A stretch of 64,000 nt of DNA from Gemmatimonadales bacterium (GTDB taxonomy: Bacteria > Gemmatimonadota > Gemmatimonadetes > Gemmatimonadales > GWC2-71-9), in NCBI GenBank assembly GCA_036279355.1, contig DASUJH010000002.1:62001-126000 (forward strand). Direction: 5' to 3'. The first letter of the stretch is position 1. Every line of letters starts with the position of its first letter. The notes under the pieces are model-generated. The model had not been told where the DNA came from. It saw only the letters and a list, made by a program, of their open reading frames with translations, and searched no databases. This document shows positions 42,844 to 51,396 of this stretch, in pieces. The translations under genes and the position numbers were made by a program.

Positions 42844-44397
42844 GTGATCTGGGGCGGCGCGGCGGCGCTCCTGGCGATCTGGGCGGCGGCATCCCTCACC
42901 TGGCCGCTCGGACGCGACCAAGGGGTATTCGCGTGGGTGGGCAGCGTGATCGCCCGCGGCGGACTTCCCTATCGCGACGCGTGGGACAGCAAGGGTCCCT
43001 TCGTCTATTACGCCTATGCCGCGGTGGTGCGGCTGTTCGGCGCCAACACCTGGGGCCCGCGCGTTTTCGATCTGGCGTTCGCGCTCGCCGGCGCGGTCGC
43101 CCTCTATCACATCGGGAGCCGCCTTGCCGGCAGGATCGCGGGCGCCTACGGCGCCCTGGCGCTCGCGCTGCGTTACGCCGCTCTCGGCTACTGGCATACC
43201 GCCCAGGCCGATGGCTGGACCAGTTTGCTCCTCGTGCTCGGTTTTGCGCCGCTGCTCGGCCGCCCGGCAGTCGCAGACATCGATGTGGTGGCCGAGCGCC
43301 GCTCGCGCCGGCTGGCGCTCGCGGCCGCGCTGGCGGGCCTTGTCGTCGGCCTCGCTATCCTCGACAAGCCGACCTACGGGCTGCTGCTCCTCGTGCCGCT
43401 CATCTACGTCGCGGCCGATCGCGCGGCATCCCACCGTACCCGCGCCGCCATCGCCTGCGCCGCGGCCGCCGCGGCGATTGTCGCCGCGACGATCGTGGCC
43501 TTTGCCGGCGCCGGTGCGCTGGACGAGCTGTACGACGCCGTCGTCGCATTCAACCTCTCGACCTATACGGCGCTCGACCAGAACGGTCCCTTCGGTCACC
43601 TCGCGCACATTCTCACTTTCTTCTCCAAAGGCACCATTGCCATCCTGCTGCCGGCGGTCGTTCTCGGCTTCTGGCACCTCGGTCGAGCCCGTCCGCCCGC
43701 AGCGCTCGCGCTCGGCACCTGGCTGCTCGCCGCGCTCGGTGTCGTCATCTCGCAGGGCAAGTACTACGACTATCACTGGATTCCGATCTATCCGCCGCTC
43801 GCGTTGCTCGCGGGTATCGGCATCGCCGATCTCTGGGAGGTGGCTCGCGCCCCATCGTCCCGCGGGATGCTTCTCGCGGTCTCCACCGGGCTCGTCATCC
43901 TCTGGCTGCCGGCGTATGCCGTGCTCCACGACGTGCTCGCGTGGCGCCGCATGGCGATGGGGCGCACGACACGCGCCGAGTATCTGGCGCGATTCCCCCA
44001 ATACGACGATCATGGCTTCGAGGCGGCTTCCGAGCGGATGCTGGGGTATCTCCGGGCGCATACGCGGCCCGGCGAAACCCTTCTCGTCTGGGGCACGCAG
44101 CCCGTCCTCAACTTCCTCGCCGGGTTGCCGGCCCCCACCAGGTTCGGGCACAATCTCCCGCTCGTCGCCGAGCCGGACACCCCGCTCAGGCGCCGCTACC
44201 GCGCGACGTTTCTCGCCGAGCTCTCCGCCGCACCACCCACGTATATCCTCGTCGTCCGCGGCGATGCCAACCGTCTCGTCGGCGCCACCTCGAGCGAGTA
44301 CGTCGACAGCCTGCCGCGGTTCCGCGGCTTCCTGAACGGGCGCTACCGGCTCGAGACCGTGATCGGCCGCTACGAGGTGTACCGCCTGCGGGAGTAG
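42844..44397 (+). CDS. GT39-type membrane glycosyltransferase
   Basis: A 517-aa polytopic protein with about 11-12 hydrophobic segments, like dolichyl/polyprenyl-phosphate-sugar transferases of the ArnT/PMT group (GT-C fold). The first extracytoplasmic loop has the acidic catalytic pair in WPLGRDQGVFAWVG and PYRDAWDSKGPFVYYAY. A later loop YYDYHWIPIYPPLALL is typical. A short soluble C-terminal domain follows. It would move a sugar from a lipid carrier onto a protein or lipid at the outer face of the membrane. The start GTG 42844 is the first standard start after an in-frame stop. Acceptor unknown. Confidence 0.78.
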   Translation: MIWGGAAALLAIWAAASLTWPLGRDQGVFAWVGSVIARGGLPYRDAWDSKGPFVYYAYAAVVRLFGANTWGPRVFDLAFALAGAVALYHIGSRLAGRIAGAYGALALALRYAALGYWHTAQADGWTSLLLVLGFAPLLGRPAVADIDVVAERRSRRLALAAALAGLVVGLAILDKPTYGLLLLVPLIYVAADRAASHRTRAAIACAAAAAAIVAATIVAFAGAGALDELYDAVVAFNLSTYTALDQNGPFGHLAHILTFFSKGTIAILLPAVVLGFWHLGRARPPAALALGTWLLAALGVVISQGKYYDYHWIPIYPPLALLAGIGIADLWEVARAPSSRGMLLAVSTGLVILWLPAYAVLHDVLAWRRMAMGRTTRAEYLARFPQYDDHGFEAASERMLGYLRAHTRPGETLLVWGTQPVLNFLAGLPAPTRFGHNLPLVAEPDTPLRRRYRATFLAELSAAPPTYILVVRGDANRLVGATSSEYVDSLPRFRGFLNGRYRLETVIGRYEVYRLRE

Positions 44398-44428
44398 CTA
44401 TATTCCGCTGCCTTCTTCGGCAGTCGTC

Positions 44429-45469
44429 ATGCGCGCGCTCATCAAGGAATCAGCCGGCCCGGGGCTCGTGCTCCGGGATGTGGCGGTCCCGGCCTGCGGG
44501 CCGAACGACGTGCTCATCCGGGTCCGGCACGCCGGCGTCTGCGGCACGGACCTGCACATCTGGAAGTGGGACTCGTGGGCGAGCGGACGCCTCCGGCCGC
44601 CGCTCGTCATCGGGCACGAATTTGCCGGTGAGCTGGTGGAGCTGGGCGCCGAAGCGCGCGCCGCCGGCCTCCTCGCCACCGGCGATCTCGTCACCGCCGA
44701 AGGCCACATCGTCTGTGGGCACTGCCTGCAATGCCGCACGGGGCACGCCCATCTCTGCCAACGCACCCAGATCATCGGCGTCGATCGCGACGGCGCGTTC
44801 GCCGAATACATCGCGATGCCCGCCTCGAACGTGATTCCGCTCGACGGGATCCCCACCGAGATCGGCGCGATCATGGACCCGCTGGGCAACGCCTTCCATA
44901 CGGTGCTCGAGACGGCCGTGGCGGGGGCGACCGTGCTCGTGCTCGGCTGCGGGCCGATCGGCTGCTTCGCCGTCGGCGTGGCGCGCGCCGCCGGCGCTTC
45001 GCTCGTGGTGGCGAGCGACTTCAATCCGCGCCGGCTCGAGATCGCGCACCAGATGGGCGCCCACGTGACATTGAACCCGGCAGAGACCGACGTCGTCGCA
45101 CGGGTGCGCGAGCTGACAGCCGGAAATGGTGTCGACCTGGTCTGCGAAATGAGCGGCCACCCCTCGGGCCACGCGCAGGCGTTCGCGGCGGCGCGCCTGG
45201 GCGGCCGGGTGAATCTTCTCGGGACCCCGAGCCGGCCCACCGAAGTCGACTTTGCGCGCGACGTGATCTTTCGCGGTCTCACCCTTTACGGCGTCACCGG
45301 ACGCAAGATGTACCAGACCTGGCACCAGATGCGCCGGTTCCTCGGTGCCGGCCAGCTCGATCCGCGTCCCGTGATCACGCACCGCTTCCCGCTCGACTGC
45401 ATCGCCGACGCAATCCGCGTAATCGACGAGGGCAAGGCGGGCAAGGTGATCCTGGAGGTGGCGCGATGA
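44429..45469 (+). CDS. tdh: L-threonine 3-dehydrogenase
   Basis: A 346-aa zinc-dependent medium-chain dehydrogenase oxidising L-threonine to 2-amino-3-oxobutyrate with NAD. Catalytic zinc ligands are Cys38 (GVCGTDLHIWKWD), His/Glu in VIGHEFAGE, and the structural zinc site has four Cys in CGHCLQCRTGHAHLC. The NAD fold is VLVLGCGPIGCFAVG. The tryptophan/aspartate-rich HIWKWD motif is characteristic of Tdh. Its stop overlaps kbl as ATGA, so product passes to the next enzyme. A TATATT -10-like hexamer lies at 44399-44404, and a CTGCC/GGCAG hairpin precedes the ATG; a clear -35 was not found. Confidence 0.95.
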   Translation: MRALIKESAGPGLVLRDVAVPACGPNDVLIRVRHAGVCGTDLHIWKWDSWASGRLRPPLVIGHEFAGELVELGAEARAAGLLATGDLVTAEGHIVCGHCLQCRTGHAHLCQRTQIIGVDRDGAFAEYIAMPASNVIPLDGIPTEIGAIMDPLGNAFHTVLETAVAGATVLVLGCGPIGCFAVGVARAAGASLVVASDFNPRRLEIAHQMGAHVTLNPAETDVVARVRELTAGNGVDLVCEMSGHPSGHAQAFAAARLGGRVNLLGTPSRPTEVDFARDVIFRGLTLYGVTGRKMYQTWHQMRRFLGAGQLDPRPVITHRFPLDCIADAIRVIDEGKAGKVILEVAR

Positions 45470-46695
45470 CGGGGCCGGCCGCCGGCGCGGCAACCGGCCC
45501 GGGAGCGTTCGAGCGCCGCATCGCGGCAGAGCTCGAGCAGTTCGCCCGCGACGGCGTGTACAAGCGGCTCAACTACCTCGACGGCCCGCAGGGTCCGGTC
45601 GTGCGCATGGAAGGCCGCGGGGACGTGCTTATCCTCTCGTCCAACAACTATCTGGGTCTCTGCGATCAGCCCGAGGTTGTCGCTGGGGGCAAAGCTGCGC
45701 TCGACCGGTTTGGCGCGGGCACCGCATCGGTCCGCTTCATCTGCGGCACCTTCACGGTGCATCGCGCGCTCGAGACGGCCTGCGCTCGGCTCGTCGGGAC
45801 CGAGGCGTCGCTCAGCTTCGTGAGCGCATGGAACGCCAACGAGGCCGTGCCCGCCACCCTGCTCGGCGAAGACGACATCGTCCTGAGCGACCAGCTGAAC
45901 CACGCATCGATCATCGACGCCGGGCGCCTCGCCAAGGCCATCGCGAAGTGCCAGACCGCCGTATATCGCCACGCCGACCTGAGCGACCTCGAGGAGAAGC
46001 TCCGCGCCGCCCGCGACCGCCGCGTCCGCATGGTGATCACCGACGGCGTCTTCTCGATGGAGGGTGCGATCGCCCCGCTCCCCGACCTGCTCGAGCTTTG
46101 CCGGCGGCGCGACGCCGTGCTCGTCGTGGACGATTCGCACGCGACGGGCGTCCTCGGTACGCATGGGCGCGGTACCGCGGAACATTTCGGCGTCGTGGGC
46201 CAGGTCGACATCATCACGTCTACGCTCGGCAAGGCACTCGGGGGCGCCGCCGGCGGATTCGTCGCCGCGTCGGCCCCGGTCTGCGACTACCTCACCCAGC
46301 GCGCCCGGCCACAGCTCTTCTCCAATGCGCTCCCACCCACCGTGGCGGGGAGCGCGCTCGCCAGCATCGAGTATCTCGAGGCCAACCCCGCGCGAGTGGC
46401 CCTGTTGCGCGAGAACGCGCGCTACTTCCGTGATGCGCTCGCCGCGCTCGGGTTCCGGCCGCTCGCCGGCGAAACGCCGATCATCCCCGTGATCGTGGGC
46501 GAGACCGCGTTCGCCATCCGGCTGAGCGAGGAGTTGCTGCGCGAGGGCGTCTTCGTGACCGGCTTCGGCTTTCCCGTGGTACCGCAGGGCCAGGCCCGGG
46601 TGCGCTGCCAGATATCCGCGGCGCACACCCGCGAGCACCTCGACCGGGCCCTCGACGCCTTCCGCACCGTCGGCCGCCGCCTCAAGCTGATCTGA
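45466..46695 (+). CDS. kbl: Glycine C-acetyltransferase (2-amino-3-ketobutyrate CoA ligase)
   Basis: A 409-aa PLP-dependent alpha-oxoamine synthase that splits 2-amino-3-oxobutyrate with CoA into glycine and acetyl-CoA. Motifs: SSNNYLGL, GTASVRFICGTFTVHRALE, VSAWNANEAVP, LSDQLNHASIIDAGR, VVDDSHATGVLGTHGRG and the PLP-Lys region STLGKALGGAAGGF (Lys near residue 255). A 15-residue Ala/Gly-rich N-tail precedes the usual start. It is coupled to tdh, together forming the threonine-to-glycine pathway. A hairpin terminator follows 5 bp after the stop. Confidence 0.95.
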   Translation: MTGPAAGAATGPGAFERRIAAELEQFARDGVYKRLNYLDGPQGPVVRMEGRGDVLILSSNNYLGLCDQPEVVAGGKAALDRFGAGTASVRFICGTFTVHRALETACARLVGTEASLSFVSAWNANEAVPATLLGEDDIVLSDQLNHASIIDAGRLAKAIAKCQTAVYRHADLSDLEEKLRAARDRRVRMVITDGVFSMEGAIAPLPDLLELCRRRDAVLVVDDSHATGVLGTHGRGTAEHFGVVGQVDIITSTLGKALGGAAGGFVAASAPVCDYLTQRARPQLFSNALPPTVAGSALASIEYLEANPARVALLRENARYFRDALAALGFRPLAGETPIIPVIVGETAFAIRLSEELLREGVFVTGFGFPVVPQGQARVRCQISAAHTREHLDRALDAFRTVGRRLKLI

Positions 46696-46699
46696 CCCA

Positions 46700-46720
46700 T
46701 TGCGCCGAATCGCGGCGCAA
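46700..46720 (+). terminator. Hairpin terminator after kbl; then a gene-free leader to 47010
   Basis: TTGCGCCG (46700-46707) and CGGCGCAA (46713-46720) form a perfect 8-bp stem with loop AATCG, right after the kbl stop. There is no T-run, so termination may be weak. The following 46721-47010 holds no credible gene; it ends in the GGAGGGAG ribosome site of the next gene. I see no convincing promoter there. Confidence 0.55.
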
Positions 46721-47010
46721 AGGGCCCACTCCTTGCACTTCCGGGGTGCAACTTTGGTCGCGCTCGGCCGGCGTCCCGGCCCGGCGCGCCGGCCCCCCGC
46801 CGGCGGCCGCCGCGACCGACTCCTCGTATCAGCTGCCTAACTGTTGTCGGAATAGAAGGTTGCACGGAATCGCCTGGGGCGGCTCCCGTGCGAGGCGGCG
46901 GTCGCGCGACCGCGCCGCCGAGCGAGCGGGCCGCCGCACACCACGCAGAAGTCGCGCAATTTGACCGATCCGATCCGGACCACCGGCGTCACACCCACGG
47001 AGGGAGTCTG

Positions 47011-47697
47011 ATGAGCAAGCTCTTCCGCACCACCCCGGCCGCGGCGCTGATCCTTTGCCTTGGCGCCGGAACGCTCGCGGCACAGGCCCCGGTGCAGGGC
47101 GACTTCCAGTGGTACATCGGCGCCAATGCGGGCGTCCTGGTTTTCCGAACCCCCGCGCAGACCCGCGGCGGCATGTTCTCGGCCGGGGGCCACACACTCA
47201 TTACCGCCAAGCGCACCGGTCTCCTGCTGTCGATCGAGGAAGGTATCGGCTCCTCCGAGCAGAGTGCTTACACCGACAACACCGGCACGCCGCAGACCGT
47301 CACGTTCAACGACATCCGGAAATATTCGGCCGTCCTGATGGCGTTCCCTATCCGCTCGGCCGCGCAACCGTACATCGGCGTCGGCGTCGGAATCCTGCAC
47401 GCCGTGAACCCGACGCCCACAGCCGGCACCCTCGCAACCACCGCCGACATCGCCCAGGCCGAACAGGACGCGAGCCAGCTCGGGAGCGTCGGATTCGGCA
47501 CGCTGGTCGGCGGCCTGCAATTCAAGGTGGGCCGCATGGTCGCGTTCGGGCAGTATCAGCTTACGTCATCGCCCAGCAGCAAGACGCTCGACAGCGGCGC
47601 GTCTGGCCGGCTCTTCACCGGCGCCACGCACACCTTCAGCGGCGGTCTCCGGGTAAGCCTCGGGAGCGCGCGCGAGGCGCCGCGAACCGGCTACTGA
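47011..47697 (+). CDS. Small exported outer-membrane-like beta-barrel protein
   Basis: A 228-aa protein with an N-terminal signal (ALILCLGAGTLAAQA). It then has alternating hydrophobic/polar strands (FQWYIGANAGVLVF, AYLLFP-like segments AVLMAFPIRSAAQPYIGVGVG, VGGLQFKVGRMVAFGQYQL) and a final strand HTFSGGLRVSLG. This fits an eight-stranded OmpA/OmpW-like barrel in the outer membrane. The ATG has a strong GGAGGGAG site 5-8 nt upstream. Function unknown; its end overlaps the mpg stop on the other strand by 7 bp. Confidence 0.7.
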   Translation: MSKLFRTTPAAALILCLGAGTLAAQAPVQGDFQWYIGANAGVLVFRTPAQTRGGMFSAGGHTLITAKRTGLLLSIEEGIGSSEQSAYTDNTGTPQTVTFNDIRKYSAVLMAFPIRSAAQPYIGVGVGILHAVNPTPTAGTLATTADIAQAEQDASQLGSVGFGTLVGGLQFKVGRMVAFGQYQLTSSPSSKTLDSGASGRLFTGATHTFSGGLRVSLGSAREAPRTGY

Positions 47698-48314
47698 TCG
47701 ACACGTGCATCGCGGCGGCCCCGAGATACCCAGGGCGAGCCGGCGATCACAAAGCGGAGCGGCCAATCCGCCGCCACTGTGATGCCGATCCGAGGAGTCG
47801 CCGCCACCGCGGCCGGGGGCGGCGACTCCGTTTTCAGTACCACCACCGGCGACGATTCCATCCGCTGCCCGTCCAGGGCCACGTCGATGCCGAGCGCCTG
47901 ACAAAGGCGCCCCGGCCCGGCGGCCAGCGCGCGGTCGGCGGCGCCGCTTCGGCGCGCGCGCATGACGTCGAGTCCTTCCAGCGGCTCGAGCGCACGCAGC
48001 AGCACCGCACTGCCGCTCTCCTGCCGCGCGCACACCAGATTGGCGCACCAGTGCATCCCGTACGAGAGATACACGTACCACGTGCCCGGCTGCCCGAAAA
48101 GCGCCGCGTTGCGCCGAGTGCGGCGCCCGCGATAGCCGTGCGATGCGGGATCGTCGTAGCCCAGGTAAGCCTCGGTCTCGACGATGCGCCCGGCAGTCCG
48201 CAGCCCGCCGGCGGTGGACACGATCACTGCGCCCAGCAGCTCGCGCGCGACCACGTCGGCCGTCCGCCGGAAAAAGCGAACGGGCAGCGTGGCTGCCCGT
48301 TGCGTGGCGTTCAC
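47691..48314 (-). CDS. 3-methyladenine DNA glycosylase (AAG/Mpg family)
   Basis: A 207-aa alkyladenine DNA glycosylase that removes alkylated purines such as 3-methyladenine and hypoxanthine. Family blocks: ARELLGAVIV, GRIVETEAYLGYDDPASHGYRG (catalytic Glu), RRNAALFGQPGTWYVYLSYGMHWCANLV and LAAGPGRLCQALGID. The MPG fold is complete and monomeric in length. Its ATG overlaps the NYN-domain gene stop as ATGA, an unusual partner that could suggest a nucleic-acid maintenance unit. It converges with the barrel gene. Confidence 0.93.
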   Translation of the reverse strand: MNATQRAATLPVRFFRRTADVVARELLGAVIVSTAGGLRTAGRIVETEAYLGYDDPASHGYRGRRTRRNAALFGQPGTWYVYLSYGMHWCANLVCARQESGSAVLLRALEPLEGLDVMRARRSGAADRALAAGPGRLCQALGIDVALDGQRMESSPVVVLKTESPPPAAVAATPRIGITVAADWPLRFVIAGSPWVSRGRRDARVDQ

Positions 48315-49972
48315 TGTGCCGGCTTTCTGGCTCGCGTCCGCGCCCGCTTCTTGGGAGGAGGCGCGGTTTCGCCGCCGGCGGGGCTGGAGGCATTCGGCTC
48401 GGGTGCCGTTGCCGCCGCGGCTTTGGGCGTGGCCGCCCGCTTCCGCGGGCGCCGCTTGGGTCGGGCGGGCGGCGCGGGCGCCTCGGGCTGTGATGCTTCG
48501 GCTTCCGCTTCGGGCTGCGGAGCGAACTCCGCGCGCTCCACCTGCACCACGCCGATCAGCGGGATCTCGCCGGGACGCGAGGGTCCGCGCGATCCACGGC
48601 GGAACCGGAGCGCGGGCCGCTGACCATTGGGGGGGCCCGGTGGCCCCACGGGTTCCGCTACGAGCGTAATCGGCTCGTGGTCGACCGGCGCGGCGGGCTC
48701 TTCAGCCGGCGCATCGGCCGGCCGCGTCAGCGCCCGCCGCTCGTCGAAAGGATGCGGCGATACTTCGAACTCGGTGTCGCTCAGCTTTCTCACGTCGGCA
48801 ACTTCCGCGTCGTTCGCCTGCCGGAGCAACTGCACGAAACGCGTGGGCTCGAGCAGCGCATCGTCGCGGCCGTGCAATGCAACCATGCGGAGCCGAAGCG
48901 CCTCATGCGGCACCGGCGGCTTGAGCTCGGTGAGCGCCTGTCCCAGCAATCGAAATGCGCTCGCGAGCGTGAGCGCTCCGTCGCTCCGGACCTCGACCGA
49001 GCGCGCCGGTGCGGCGCGCCCCTCGTCGCGCCGTTCCCGCTCCCCACGCCCACGACCCCTGCCCCGGCCTCGACCGCGCCGCCCCTCCTCGCGCGCCTCC
49101 CGGCCCTCCCGCGGCGCCCGCCCATCACGCGCGTGGCCGTCTCTTGCGGCCCGGCCTTCGCGCGCTCCGCGCGGCTCGCTCGGCTCGGCCGCCGCCGCAG
49201 CCGGCGCGCCGGTCGGCGCCACCTCGTACTGGCCGTTGTCCAGCTTGCTCACGTGCAGGATGCCCCGCTGGCCCGCCTCGACCACGAACTTGCTGAAGCG
49301 GCTGAATCCCGCGGTCTTCTCGTCGAAGTTGGGATCGATCTGCTGCATGACCTGCTTGAGCCGGTCCGAGCGCATGACGTCGCCATGTCGGGCCATCTGC
49401 GCGACGGCCTCCCGCGCGAGCTCCCACGGATCGCGCTGGATCGACGGCGTATCCGTCTCTTTCGTGAGGCCGGCGAGATCGCTGTACGAGTAGTACTCGT
49501 CGCAGTTCTGGATCAGCAGATCGCTCGCCGACTCGCGAATCCCGACGCCGATGACGTACTTGCCGTACTCCTTCAGCTTGATCACCATCGTCGAGAAGTC
49601 GCTGTCGCCCGAGAGCAGGATGAACGTACCGATCTCGGGACGGGTGAAGATGAGCTCGACGGCGTCGATGGCGAGGCGGATGTCGGTCGCGTTTTTCTTG
49701 GTGGTGCCGAACGCGGGCGCGAAGATGAGGTCCACCGACGCTTCGGAGAGCGGCACGATGTACTGCGGGTAGCGGCGCCAGTCGGCGTAGGCACGCTGCA
49801 CCGCGACCTTACCCTTGATGATGTCGCTGTTGAGCAGCGTGCGGAGCTCCTTCGCGAGGTCGGAGCGGATGCCGAGCGTAACGTTGTCGAAGTCGATCAG
49901 CAGGGCGGCGTTCAGCGAGTGGACGGTCGGCTGGCTCAGATGCCGGGCGGGGCGAATCAGCGGTTGGGTCAC
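48311..49972 (-). CDS. NYN-domain (LabA/DUF88) protein with two OST-HTH-like domains
   Basis: A 553-aa protein. Residues about 20-165 form a PIN-like NYN nuclease domain: AALLIDFDNVTLG, LSGDSDFSTMVIKLKEYG and ATDIRLAIDAVE hold the acidic site. An OST-HTH/LOTUS-like domain follows (DVMRSDRLKQVMQQIDPNF). Then comes a strongly Arg/Gly/Glu-rich linker (RGRGRGRGRGERERR), a second OST-HTH-like domain (ASAFRLLGQALTELKPPVPH) and a low-complexity Ala/Pro/Lys-rich tail. Such proteins are thought to bind and cleave RNA, the RGRG linker adding nonspecific RNA affinity. The GTG at 49972 is chosen because it just precedes the NYN domain, but no ribosome site is seen. Coupled to Mpg by ATGA. Confidence 0.82.
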   Translation of the reverse strand: MTQPLIRPARHLSQPTVHSLNAALLIDFDNVTLGIRSDLAKELRTLLNSDIIKGKVAVQRAYADWRRYPQYIVPLSEASVDLIFAPAFGTTKKNATDIRLAIDAVELIFTRPEIGTFILLSGDSDFSTMVIKLKEYGKYVIGVGIRESASDLLIQNCDEYYSYSDLAGLTKETDTPSIQRDPWELAREAVAQMARHGDVMRSDRLKQVMQQIDPNFDEKTAGFSRFSKFVVEAGQRGILHVSKLDNGQYEVAPTGAPAAAAAEPSEPRGAREGRAARDGHARDGRAPREGREAREEGRRGRGRGRGRGRGERERRDEGRAAPARSVEVRSDGALTLASAFRLLGQALTELKPPVPHEALRLRMVALHGRDDALLEPTRFVQLLRQANDAEVADVRKLSDTEFEVSPHPFDERRALTRPADAPAEEPAAPVDHEPITLVAEPVGPPGPPNGQRPALRFRRGSRGPSRPGEIPLIGVVQVERAEFAPQPEAEAEASQPEAPAPPARPKRRPRKRAATPKAAAATAPEPNASSPAGGETAPPPKKRARTRARKPAQ

Positions 49973-50279
49973 GAAGCACTCGGTTTCGGGTTCCCGCCTC
50001 GCGCGGCGCTTCCGGCGCTCACCCAGCCGGACCCGGTCGGCGGGAAGTCGTCGAAGCGGCGCGCCGGACCGGGAACCGCATGGTCGGCGAGTTGTGGGCG
50101 ACGGGACTCCGGCTGTCCGTCGCGGCGTCGGCGCGCTCGCACCGTGAGCATTGCGCGCCAAACCGGCCGGGTCGCCGGCGCGCGCGATGCGCCCAAGGTT
50201 GGCGCGATGAGCATCCACCCCGATCTCCCGGTGCGTTCTCCACCGGCATGCATTTCGGAAAGTGGATAGCCCAATGAAA
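49973..50279. other. Gene-free spacer between wecB and the NYN gene
   Basis: About 307 bp of GC-rich DNA without a supported gene on either strand. An open minus-strand frame runs on from the NYN gene but has no homology-like sequence or ribosome site. I see no convincing promoter, terminator or repeat here. Confidence 0.5.
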
Positions 50280-51380
50280 CTAGGCGCGTGGGGCCGCGGC
50301 TGGTAGGGGTGCGAGCAGGGCGTCGAGAACCCGGCCGCCCGCCGCCCCGTCCCAGCCCTCGGCACGCACCCCCCTGGCCGGTTTCGCCCCAAGCGCGGCC
50401 CGCACCGCCTGCGCCATACCATCCCGGCGTGCCAGCCGGTTGAGCCCGAGGCGAATCGTTTCGGTCCACTCCGTCGTCGGCCGGACGGTGACGCATGGCG
50501 TACCGAGGCTTGCTGCCTCGACCTGCAAGCCGCCGGAATCGGTGAGGACAACGGCGGCCGAGCGCACCAGTCCGATCATCTCCAGGTAACCCAGTGGCTC
50601 CATCACCCGCACGCCCGGCGTCGGGCAGACCGGTCCGAGCGCCTCGACGCGAGCGCGCGTGCGAGGATGCATCGGGAACACCACCGGCAGCTCCCGGGCG
50701 ACGGCGCCAAGCCCCGCCAGCAGCTGGCCGAGCGCCTCGGGATCGTCCACATTCGCCGGCCGGTGGAACGTCGCCACCGCGTAGCCGCGCTCGGCGAGCC
50801 CCAGCCGCTCCGGCACGCCGAGCGCGGCGGCCGCGCCGCCAAGGCGGGTGAGCGTATCCATCATCACGTTGCCGACGCAGCGGATCCGCGACGGCGGTAC
50901 GCCTTCGCGCGCAAGGATCGCATCGGCCTCGCGATTCGGCGTGAGGCAGAGCGTGGCGAGTTGATCGGTGAGCACCCGGTTCAGCTCTTCGGGCATCGCG
51001 CGATCGCCGCTCCGCACGCCGGCCTCCACATGCGCCACCGGCACTCCTTTCTTGGCCGCGCAGAGCGCGGAGGCAAGCGTGGAGTTCACATCGCCGTAGA
51101 CGACCACCCAGTCGGGCTGCACGCGATCGAGTACCGGCTCGAACGCGACGAGTGCGCGTGCGGTCTGCTCGGCATGCGTGCCTGAGCCCACCTCGAGCGC
51201 GGCGTCCGGCGCAGGCAGAGCGAGATCGGCGAAGAACCGGGCGCTCATCGCGTCATCGTAATGCTGGCCGGTGTGGACGAGAGCTTGCGCGAGCTGGGGC
51301 CGGCCGCGGCCGGCGTGGAGCACCGCCGCGGCCTTCATGAAATTGGGCCGCGCGCCGACGACGTGGAGAAGACGATGCAC
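50280..51380 (-). CDS. wecB: UDP-N-acetylglucosamine 2-epimerase (non-hydrolysing)
   Basis: A 366-aa GT-B-fold epimerase that interconverts UDP-GlcNAc and UDP-ManNAc for surface polysaccharide. Blocks: VVGARPNFMKAAAV, VHTGQHYDDAMSARFF, VVYGDVNSTLASALCAAKKG, HVEAGVRSGDRAMPEELNR, FHRPANVDDP and LTDSGGLQVEAASLGTPCV. Active-site Asp/Glu/His residues are intact and length is normal. It lies 16 bp after the stop of a histidine-kinase gene on the same strand, next to an exopolysaccharide region, so its product probably feeds that polysaccharide. Confidence 0.92.
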   Translation of the reverse strand: MHRLLHVVGARPNFMKAAAVLHAGRGRPQLAQALVHTGQHYDDAMSARFFADLALPAPDAALEVGSGTHAEQTARALVAFEPVLDRVQPDWVVVYGDVNSTLASALCAAKKGVPVAHVEAGVRSGDRAMPEELNRVLTDQLATLCLTPNREADAILAREGVPPSRIRCVGNVMMDTLTRLGGAAAALGVPERLGLAERGYAVATFHRPANVDDPEALGQLLAGLGAVARELPVVFPMHPRTRARVEALGPVCPTPGVRVMEPLGYLEMIGLVRSAAVVLTDSGGLQVEAASLGTPCVTVRPTTEWTETIRLGLNRLARRDGMAQAVRAALGAKPARGVRAEGWDGAAGGRVLDALLAPLPAAAPRA

Positions 51381-51396
51381 GGAGACGGCGAGGCGC

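Noticed and set aside
49973-50551. Upstream extension of the NYN protein by 193 codons
   Set aside because: It would overlap wecB and has no domain or ribosome site; the NYN domain begins right after GTG 49972.
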